A stretch of DNA of 64,000 nucleotides from Amycolatopsis cihanbeyliensis. Lineage in GTDB: Bacteria; Actinomycetota; Actinomycetes; Mycobacteriales; Pseudonocardiaceae. How positions within the stretch are numbered: the stretch's first letter is position 1; every line of letters begins with the position of its first letter. Both the position numbers and the translations under genes were made by a program. The stretch lies in assembly GCF_006715045.1 (NCBI RefSeq), contig NZ_VFML01000001.1, forward strand, positions 4,618,501 to 4,682,500. The letters run 5' to 3'. Below, piece by piece: positions 33,497 to 39,970 of the stretch. The notes beneath the pieces were generated by a model. It searched no databases. It saw only the letters and a list, made by a program, of their open reading frames with translations, and had not been told where the DNA came from.

Positions 33497-35782
33497 ATGT
33501 CCCGGCATTTCCTCGCGGCGGGCTCCGCGGAGCTCTCCGGAGGTGACTACGGCATCGTGGCCGTGGTCGCCGTGGTCGCCCTTGCCGCACTGGTCATTGG
33601 CTACCTACTGCTCAAGGAGGTGCTGGCCGCGGGCCAGGGCACCACCAAGATGCAGGAGATCGCCAAGGCGGTGCAGGAAGGGGCGACCGCCTACCTCAAC
33701 CGGCAACGGAAGACGCTCGCGATTTTCGGCGCTGTCGTTTTTCTCCTGCTGCTGGTGCTTCCCGCGGAAGATTGGAGTGAGCGGATAGGCCGATCGCTGT
33801 TCTTCCTCGTCGGCGCTGTCTTCTCGTTCGCGATCGGTTACCTCGGCATGTGGCTGGCCACCAGGGCCAACCTCCGGGTCGCCGCCGCGGCGAGGGAAGG
33901 CGACGGCGCCAGGGAGAAGGCGATGCGGATCGCCTTCCGGACCGGTGGTGTGGTCGGCATGATCACGGTCGGGCTCGGACTCTTCGGCGCGGCGGTGGTC
34001 GTGCTGGTGTACGCCGGCCAGGCGCCCAAGGTGCTGGAGGGCTTCGGTTTCGGCGCCGCCCTGATCGCGATGTTCATGCGTGTCGGCGGCGGCATCTTCA
34101 CCAAGGCCGCAGACGTCGGCGCCGACCTGGTCGGCAAGGTCGAGCAGAACATCCCCGAGGACGACCCGCGCAACGCCGCCACCATCGCCGACAACGTCGG
34201 GGACAACGTGGGCGACTGCGCAGGGATGGCGGCCGACCTCTTCGAGTCCTACGCGGTGACCCTGGTCGCCGCGCTGATCCTGGGCAGCGCCGCGTTCGGC
34301 ACGGCCGGAGCGGGCCTGACCTTCCCGCTGATCATCCCGGCGATCGGGGTGATCACCGCGGTGATCGGTATCTACATCACCAGGGCACGCGCGGGCGAAA
34401 GCGGGCTGACGACGATCAACCGCTCGTTCTACATCTCCGCGGTGATCTCCGCGGTGCTCTCGGCTATCGCGGCCTTCGTGTTCCTGCCGGACTCCTTCGC
34501 CGAAGCCACCGGCAGCCCGGCCGTGATCGCCACCGTCTCGGTGATCATCGGCATCGTGCTGGCCGGGGTGATCCTCTGGCTCACCGGCTACTACACCGGA
34601 ACCGAGCACAAGCCGGTCAAGGATGTCGGTAAGAGCTCGGAGACCGGCGCGGCCACGGTCATCCTGTCCGGTATCTCGGTGGGCTTCGAGTCCGCCGTGT
34701 ACACCGCCCTCGTTGTCGGTGCCGCGGTCTTCGGTGCCTACCTGATCGGCGGCGGGGTCGCGCTGTTCGCCGTGGCGCTGGCCGGAACCGGCCTGCTCAC
34801 CACGGTCGGCGTGATCGTCGCGATGGACACCTTCGGCCCGGTCTCGGACAACGCGCAGGGCATCGCCGAGATGTCCGGTGACCTCGAAGAGGGCGAGGGC
34901 GTGCAGATCCTCACCGAGCTGGACGCCGTCGGCAACACCACCAAGGCGATCACCAAGGGCATCGCGATCTCCACCGCGGTGCTCGCCGCGACCGCGCTGT
35001 TCGGCTCCTACTCCGAGTCGATCGAGTCCAAGCTGCGGGAACTGGGGATGACCCTCACCTCCACCGACCTGTTCCTGGACCGGGTTGTCAGCCCGAACAC
35101 GCTGATCGGTGTGATGATCGGTGCGGCCGTGGTGTTCCTGTTCTCCGGGCTCGCGGTGAACGCGGTCTCCCGCGCGGCAGGCGCCGTGGTCTACGAGGTG
35201 CGCAGGCAGTTCCGGGAGATCGCCGGAATCATGGAGGGCACCACCCGCCCCGAGTACGGCAAGGTGGTCGACCTGGTCACCAGGGACTCGCTGCGCGAGC
35301 TGACCACCCCGGGTCTGCTGGCGATCTTCGCGCCGATCGCGGTCGGCTTCGGCCTCGGCACCGGCGCGCTGGCCGGGTACCTCGGCGGGGCCATCGCGGC
35401 CGGGATGCTGATGGCGGTGTTCCTCGCCAACTCCGGTGGTGCCTGGGACAACGCGAAGAAGCTGGTCGAGGACGGCCACCACGGTGGCAAGAACTCCGAG
35501 GCGCACGCGGCCACCGTGATCGGGGACACCGTGGGTGACCCGTTCAAGGACACCGCGGGTCCCGCGATCAACCCGCTGATCAAGGTGATGAACCTGGTCT
35601 CGCTGCTGATCGCACCCGCGGTGGTGACCCTCTCGGTCGGGCCGGACGCCTCGGACCCGCTGCGGATCGCGATCGCCGTGGTCTCCGTGTTGATCATCGC
35701 GGCGGCGATCGTGGTGTCCAAGCGTCGCGGCAACGCGATCGCCGACACCCCGAGCAACGCGGAGGCGACCAACGCCTCCTGA
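33497..35782 (+). CDS. hppA: Membrane H+-translocating pyrophosphatase, K+-independent type
   Basis: 761 residues, about 16 membrane helices. Substrate-site motifs are DVGADLVGKVEQNIPEDDP, DNVGDNVGDCAGMAADLFES and GDTVGDPFKDTAGPAINPL. The subtype marker reads GNTTKAITKG, with Lys where K+-dependent enzymes have Ala, so it should pump protons without K+. It uses PPi energy to energise the membrane and removes PPi, complementing the soluble Ppa encoded at 59731-60255. SD AGGAGG 6 bases before ATG. A hairpin terminator follows directly. Confidence 0.96.
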   Translation: MSRHFLAAGSAELSGGDYGIVAVVAVVALAALVIGYLLLKEVLAAGQGTTKMQEIAKAVQEGATAYLNRQRKTLAIFGAVVFLLLLVLPAEDWSERIGRSLFFLVGAVFSFAIGYLGMWLATRANLRVAAAAREGDGAREKAMRIAFRTGGVVGMITVGLGLFGAAVVVLVYAGQAPKVLEGFGFGAALIAMFMRVGGGIFTKAADVGADLVGKVEQNIPEDDPRNAATIADNVGDNVGDCAGMAADLFESYAVTLVAALILGSAAFGTAGAGLTFPLIIPAIGVITAVIGIYITRARAGESGLTTINRSFYISAVISAVLSAIAAFVFLPDSFAEATGSPAVIATVSVIIGIVLAGVILWLTGYYTGTEHKPVKDVGKSSETGAATVILSGISVGFESAVYTALVVGAAVFGAYLIGGGVALFAVALAGTGLLTTVGVIVAMDTFGPVSDNAQGIAEMSGDLEEGEGVQILTELDAVGNTTKAITKGIAISTAVLAATALFGSYSESIESKLRELGMTLTSTDLFLDRVVSPNTLIGVMIGAAVVFLFSGLAVNAVSRAAGAVVYEVRRQFREIAGIMEGTTRPEYGKVVDLVTRDSLRELTTPGLLAIFAPIAVGFGLGTGALAGYLGGAIAAGMLMAVFLANSGGAWDNAKKLVEDGHHGGKNSEAHAATVIGDTVGDPFKDTAGPAINPLIKVMNLVSLLIAPAVVTLSVGPDASDPLRIAIAVVSVLIIAAAIVVSKRRGNAIADTPSNAEATNAS

Positions 35783-35794
35783 CCCGCGAACGGG

Positions 35795-35832
35795 CTCGGG
35801 CCCGTCACGTCCTGGTGCGTGGCGGGCCCGAG
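35795..35832 (+). terminator. hppA terminator
   Basis: CTCGGGCCCG (35795-35804) pairs with 35823-35832, and an inner CACG/CGTG helix lies within the loop. TTTCCC follows shortly after. It is 12 bp past the hppA stop. Confidence 0.75.
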
Positions 35833-35894
35833 GCTTTCCCGGCCGGGTAGCGTCCGGCACCGGCACACTCGTTCGCCTGGGAGGGACACCGAGC

Positions 35895-36551
35895 ATGAGG
35901 TATCGCGTCGGGTCACTGGCAGCCTGCCTTGCCATCCTGCTGACCGGATGTTCCGACGACGAGATCACGGAGCCCCCGACCGGCACACCCGCACCGAGCG
36001 AGACGAGTGGCCCGAGCACCTCCGCGCCGGACGGCCCCGCCAGTGGCCGCACGCCGAGCGGCGGGGCCACACCCGAGAACGAGACCGATGCCGCCGACGA
36101 GGCCAACGTCGCGTGGATGAACGACTTCTGCGGTGCGCTGACCGAGTTCGCCACCCTCTCCGGTGCGCAGGCCCCGGACATCGCCCCCGGGGACATCGCC
36201 GCCGCCAAGCGCACCTTCAGCGACATGCTCGGCCGCTTCGATGGTGCGCTGGGTACCGCGGTGACGAAGCTGGGGGCACTGCCGCCCTCCCCGGTGCCGG
36301 AGGGTGACACGAAGAAGCAGGAACTGCTGGACCGGCTCGGGCCGGTACGGCAACAGATCTCCGACGCCAGGAGCAAGCTGGACGCGGCGCGGGGCGACGA
36401 TCAACAGGCGTTGATCGAGGCGGTGGGCAGCGTTCAGGAGGCGAGCACGGCACTGGCCGAGATCGGGAACCCACTCGGGCTGGTGGACGGAATTCCCGCA
36501 CTACGGGACGCGGGGCGCCATGCCCCGAACTGCGCAGACTTACAAAAGTAA
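35895..36551 (+). CDS. Secreted lipoprotein, paralogue 1
   Basis: 218 residues. Lipobox LLTGC after a short hydrophobic leader; the mature Cys starts a Ser/Thr/Pro-rich disordered linker (to about residue 65). A helical domain follows, with WMNDFCGAL at its start and a Cys near the end (HAPNCADL), likely forming a disulfide. It shares this plan, spacing of Trp and Cys, and a PxPVPxGDT word with the next gene, so the two are tandem paralogues. Function unknown; surface location by lipid anchor. Confidence 0.75.
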   Translation: MRYRVGSLAACLAILLTGCSDDEITEPPTGTPAPSETSGPSTSAPDGPASGRTPSGGATPENETDAADEANVAWMNDFCGALTEFATLSGAQAPDIAPGDIAAAKRTFSDMLGRFDGALGTAVTKLGALPPSPVPEGDTKKQELLDRLGPVRQQISDARSKLDAARGDDQQALIEAVGSVQEASTALAEIGNPLGLVDGIPALRDAGRHAPNCADLQK

Positions 36552-36659
36552 CTCTCCGCAATCGGCGTGGTATCAGTCAGGTACTGCGCGACTTGCGAAG
36601 CTTGCTGGGATCGGTACCGTCAACACGGCTGTGCTCACGGTGCGTAAGGAGGTGTCGGC

Positions 36660-37310
36660 GTGCGGCCGCGGAGTTCCGGTTTGGCGGCAGTGGTGGGACT
36701 GGCGACGGTGCTGTGCCTGGTACTCACCGGATGCGGCCGGCAATCGCCGGAGGCCGGCCCGGCGGACGGGCAGGAGGCACGCCGTGTTCCCGGCAGCACC
36801 ACCTCCGGCGCGCCCAGCCAGGAGCGGCTGCACCGGGAGCGCGCCACGACCGAATGGGTCGACGGTTACTGCACTGCGGTCGGTGCCCTCGTGGACTCGA
36901 TGTCCTCGATTCCGGAGATCGATCCGAGTAGCCCGCGGCGGGCCTCCCGGACCTCCAGCCGGCTGCTCGGCGCGGTGATCGGTGGCCTGGATCGGACCCT
37001 GAGCAACCTGAACGGCCTGGCGCCGGCCCCGGTTCCGAGCGGGGACACGATGAAGGTCAAGGCGGTCGCCGACTACACCCGTATCCGGGAGCGGGCGGTG
37101 AGTGCCAAGGAACAGCTGGACGCCGCCGGCAGGGACGACGCCCGGCATGCCGCCATCGAGGCGGTCGACGGACCGCTGGAGGACCTCGGCGAGGTCAACC
37201 TGCTCGAGGGCATCGGCTCCACCCCGGAGTTGGCCGCGGCGAGCAGGCGGGCGGCCACCTGCCGCGAGCTCATCGAGCAGGACCCGAGTCCCCGTCTCGG
37301 TCCGGCGTAG
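36660..37310 (+). CDS. Secreted lipoprotein, paralogue 2
   Basis: 216 residues. Lipobox LVLTGC, a shorter Ser/Pro linker, then WVDGYCTAVGALVDS and a terminal RRAATCREL, mirroring paralogue 1 (Trp-x3-Tyr/Phe-Cys and a closing Cys). The shared APVPSGDT and PVPEGDT words and helix lengths support duplication. GTG start has a near-perfect AAGGAGGTG. The pair is probably co-transcribed (108 bp apart). No enzyme motif is seen. Confidence 0.75.
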   Translation: MRPRSSGLAAVVGLATVLCLVLTGCGRQSPEAGPADGQEARRVPGSTTSGAPSQERLHRERATTEWVDGYCTAVGALVDSMSSIPEIDPSSPRRASRTSSRLLGAVIGGLDRTLSNLNGLAPAPVPSGDTMKVKAVADYTRIRERAVSAKEQLDAAGRDDARHAAIEAVDGPLEDLGEVNLLEGIGSTPELAAASRRAATCRELIEQDPSPRLGPA

Positions 37311-37353
37311 GAACCGGGCGGGGGATCCGCGGCTCGCCCGTCCCCGTTCCTAC
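37307..37353. terminator. Bidirectional hairpin overlapping two stop codons
   Basis: GTAGGAAC (37307-37314) pairs with GTTCCTAC (37346-37353), and CGGGCG (37315-37320) pairs with CGCCCG (37335-37340) across a 5-base bulge. It spans the stops of the lipoprotein and the MerR gene. Confidence 0.55.
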
Positions 37354-38102
37354 AGCCGCCGCCCGGCGTAGGCGGCCATCGCCTCGCGCAGGTACGCGGC
37401 CAGGCCCGGCGCGGTCTCGTCGATGTTGGCGGTGAACCGCTCGTCATCGACGTACAGCTGACCGAGACCGGTGTAGGACTCGCGATCCGGCGTCCAGAAG
37501 TGGCAGATCCACCGGTAGTGCGCGTCGGTGGCCTCGATCGTGCGCGGGTCGTCGGCGGGCACGCCGTCCCGCATCAACTCGGCGAGCTCGGCCGATGCCG
37601 CGGCACCCTCCCGCTGCACGGCCTCCCACTTCTCCGCTGACCAACCCTTGACCCGCTCGTGCGATTCGCGCGCGCCGCTGCCCCAGCGCCGCTCCGCCTC
37701 CTGGGCGTGGCGTTCGGCCTGTTCGGAGTCCCTGGCGAAGCCCCGGTACAGATTTTCCGCGTTCATGTCCTTCCCTCCTTCCAGCTTCTCGATGGTGTGC
37801 CGCACGGTCGTGGCGAGCCGGTCGAACCGGTCCCGCTCGGCCAGCAACCACTCGTGGTGCAGCCGGAGCGCGTCCAGCTGGTCGGTCTGCCGGTCGAGGA
37901 CGTCTCCGATCGTGTCCAGCCCGAGCCCGAGCTCCCGCAACACCCGGATCTGCTGCAGGCGCAGCAACTGCTCCCGCTCGTAGTAGCGGTAACCGTTGCC
38001 ACCGATATGGGCCGGCCTGAGCAGGCCGATCTCGTCGTAGTGCCGCAACGTCCTCGACGTCACCTTGGCCATTCGCGCGACCTGCACGATCGAGTAAGCC
38101 AT
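37350..38102 (-). CDS. MerR-family regulator with TipAS-type ligand domain
   Basis: 250 residues. Residues 1-70 form the MerR winged helix (IVQVARMAKVTSRTLRHYDE, IGLLRPAHIGGNGYRYYE), then the dimer coiled coil to ~110. The C-terminal ~130 residues (NAENLYRGFARDSEQAERHA, ATDAHYRWICHFWTPDRESY, AAYLREAMAAY) match the TipAS antibiotic-recognition domain. In Streptomyces TipAL this domain traps thiopeptides and activates the promoter. Its own promoter has the MerR layout (38147-38177), so autoregulation is likely. SD GGAGG. The target genes are unknown. Confidence 0.9.
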   Translation of the reverse strand: MAYSIVQVARMAKVTSRTLRHYDEIGLLRPAHIGGNGYRYYEREQLLRLQQIRVLRELGLGLDTIGDVLDRQTDQLDALRLHHEWLLAERDRFDRLATTVRHTIEKLEGGKDMNAENLYRGFARDSEQAERHAQEAERRWGSGARESHERVKGWSAEKWEAVQREGAAASAELAELMRDGVPADDPRTIEATDAHYRWICHFWTPDRESYTGLGQLYVDDERFTANIDETAPGLAAYLREAMAAYAGRRL

Positions 38103-38146
38103 GTCGACCTCCGTGCGGATGAACCTCCTTCCGGCTCACCTCGACG

Positions 38147-38177
38147 ACGTTAGAGATTGACGCTACGTCAACTTCAA
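38147..38177 (-). promoter_or_regulatory. MerR-type promoter of the tipA-like gene
   Basis: On the minus strand, -35 TTGAAG (38177-38172) and -10 TAACGT (38152-38147) are 19 bp apart. The spacer holds the dyad TTGACG-TAG-CGTCAA (38171-38157). A long spacer with a central dyad is the hallmark of MerR-activated promoters, pointing to autoregulation. Confidence 0.8.
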
Positions 38178-38200
38178 ACCAGTTCGTCGTACGTCACGGC

Positions 38201-38225
38201 TATACTGTCTCGAACGGGTGTTCTA
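38201..38225 (+). promoter_or_regulatory. Promoter -10 with LexA-like box
   Basis: TATACT at 38201-38206 is a strong -10. Downstream at 38210-38225 stands TCGAAC-GGGT-GTTCTA, matching 11 of the 12 conserved positions of the actinobacterial SOS box (TCGAAC-N4-GTTCGA). A LexA dimer here would cover the transcription start. Confidence 0.5.
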
Positions 38226-38235
38226 TCCTCTGCGT

Positions 38236-38832
38236 GTGGACCAGATCTCGTTCTTCTCCGCCGAGGCCCGCGGCCCGCGAGCCGGGGATCTCGCGGGCGT
38301 GCTGTGTGGTCACGGGCAGGTCGTGAGCTTCGGGCGCACCGCGGCCCGGCTCTCGGTCGAGCTGGGGGAGGGCCTGCGCGCGCGGGCACTGGCCATGGAG
38401 TGTGGGCGGCGCGGGGTGACCGCCGAGGTCACCAGCTCGGCGGAGGGGCAGCCGCTGGTCCGTACGCCGTTCCGGGTCGACCTGTTGCCGCTGGCCGACG
38501 ACTGGTGCGCGGGCGAGGGCAAGGAGGTGCCGGGGCGGTTCCTGCTGGACGGACCCACCCTGCGGATGTGGGTGCTGGCCTGCGGGATCCCCACCGAACG
38601 CGGCTACCTGCTCCCGCTCGACCCGGAGGCGCCGGACACCCACGATCCGCTTTCCGCGGCGCTGGGCACGATCGGCCTGCCGGCCCAGCGGGTCGGCCCC
38701 AAGGCGGGCGGCCCCGCCCTTCGCGTCACCGGCAGGCGGCGCCTTGCCACCCTCGAGGAACTGGTCGGCCGCCCGCCCGCCGGTGCCGAACCTCTCTGGC
38801 CCACCCCGAACCCCCTCCGTCGGGCCGGCTGA
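38236..38832 (+). CDS. WhiA-N-domain-like (LAGLIDADG-fold) hypothetical protein
   Basis: 198 residues. The pattern DLAGVLCGHGQVVSFG, then ARLSVELGEGLRARALAMEC, then RRGVTAEVTSS resembles the first half of WhiA, and ALRVTGRRRLATLEELVGR resembles its second LAGLIDADG-like repeat. The DNA-binding helix-turn-helix that ends WhiA is missing. Its place next to topA matches a conserved mycobacterial hypothetical gene. Start uncertain: GTG 38236 reads DQISFF and lies clear of the LexA-like box; GTG 38218 is the alternative. No Shine-Dalgarno is seen for either. Confidence 0.5.
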   Translation: MDQISFFSAEARGPRAGDLAGVLCGHGQVVSFGRTAARLSVELGEGLRARALAMECGRRGVTAEVTSSAEGQPLVRTPFRVDLLPLADDWCAGEGKEVPGRFLLDGPTLRMWVLACGIPTERGYLLPLDPEAPDTHDPLSAALGTIGLPAQRVGPKAGGPALRVTGRRRLATLEELVGRPPAGAEPLWPTPNPLRRAG

Positions 38833-38838
38833 CCGGGT

Positions 38839-39666
38839 TCAGGAGGGGAGATGGCAGTCGGGACGAGTGAGGTCGATCCGGCTGCCCGCGATCAGGCAGC
38901 CGTAGAAGCGGTAGGTCTGCTGCCCGTAGTTGGTGCCGTGCCGGACGGTGACGTTGCCGTGCTCGTCGACCTCGCACGGGTTGTTCAAGGTGCAGCGCTG
39001 ACCGTCCTCGTTGCCGGTGTTGTTCACCCCGACGACCTCGCCGCTGTCCCGGTCGATGATGGGCGAACCCGACGTGCCGCCGATGGTGTCGCAGCTGGGC
39101 GTGTACCGGATCGAGTCGCGCCAGGTCCAGCCGGCCTCACGCAGCTCGTGCACGAACCCGTCCACCGTGCAGGAGTAGATCCGCTTCCAGTATCCGGACA
39201 CCACGCTGATCGCGGTGCCCTCGTCGGCCGTGGCGGAGGCCAGCCGCAACGGCCGAACTCCGTAGGCCTGCTCCAACTCGGCGTAACTGCGCCGCAGCCG
39301 GTACAGCGAGACATCTGTCTCGGTCATCGTCGCGTAGACCAGCCTGCTCGCTCGCAGCGTGCCCAACTCACCCCGGCCGTCCGCGGTGAGCAGCCGGAAC
39401 TGTCGCTGGGACGGCCGGTCGATGATTACCTCACCCGGTTCCGGGAAACCCGCCTGCAGGCAGTGCCCGTTGGAAAGGACGAGTGCCGGGTCATCGGCCG
39501 CCGCCCCGGCGAGGCGCACCACCGAGCCGGAGCAGTTGGACAGCGCGACCGTGGCCCGGAAGTCGACTTCGGCCCGGGCGGTCACGGTGGCGGCCGCGGG
39601 CGACGGCACCAGGAGGAGCGCCCCGAGCAGGGCCGTGAGGAGGGCGGTCAGCCATCGGCGGGTCAT
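38839..39666 (-). CDS. Secreted trypsin-fold serine protease
   Basis: 275 residues. A signal peptide (RRWLTALLTALLGALLLVPS) precedes an S1-type domain with His in VLSNGHCLQ, Asp in MTETDVSLYRL and Ser in IGGTSGSPIID. Eight or so Cys suggest disulfides. The DNA around the Ser and Asp is well conserved in the V8/trypsin-like families of actinomycetes. Extracellular protein degradation is the general role; no propeptide is obvious. It converges with the WhiA-like gene, 6 bp apart, and diverges from topA. Confidence 0.85.
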   Translation of the reverse strand: MTRRWLTALLTALLGALLLVPSPAAATVTARAEVDFRATVALSNCSGSVVRLAGAAADDPALVLSNGHCLQAGFPEPGEVIIDRPSQRQFRLLTADGRGELGTLRASRLVYATMTETDVSLYRLRRSYAELEQAYGVRPLRLASATADEGTAISVVSGYWKRIYSCTVDGFVHELREAGWTWRDSIRYTPSCDTIGGTSGSPIIDRDSGEVVGVNNTGNEDGQRCTLNNPCEVDEHGNVTVRHGTNYGQQTYRFYGCLIAGSRIDLTRPDCHLPS

Positions 39667-39970
39667 GCCTTGACTCCTTATCGGTTCCGGGGACGGTTGC
39701 GGGTAACAATAGGTGAGGTGTGCACCGACGAACGGAGGGTATTCGTCCGGCTACCGAAGCCCCCAGCGCGGACGAGTCGGACATCACGTGCTAGGTGTGG
39801 AAAAGAAACATCGCCGGGCTCGCGGCCGATGCGCCCCATACGTGGTGGCCACCGGACGCGGTACCTGAGCGGAGGTCACCGGCAAGTGCGGTGCACACTG
39901 GCTGGTCGAACAGGCTGGTCGAACTAGTGTCGCCATCGCGGCGAGATGATTGAGCGGAGAGCAGGACAGC
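39667..39970. other. Divergent region of the protease and topA genes
   Basis: 304 bp without a gene. A 12-bp direct repeat GGCTGGTCGAAC occurs at 39900-39911 and 39913-39924, about 50 bp before topA, and could bind a regulator. No clear -10/-35 pair was identified. Confidence 0.45.

Noticed and set aside
33605..36376. A 923-codon minus-strand open frame opposite hppA and the first lipoprotein gene
   Set aside because: It is antisense to genes with clear families; its composition (His, Arg, Asp and Gly runs) and lack of any start site or domain show it is a shadow of GC-biased codons.
37350..38102. Reading the MerR gene as a general multidrug (BmrR-type) regulator
   Set aside because: The C-terminal part fits the all-helical TipAS domain, not the beta-rich GyrI-like domain.
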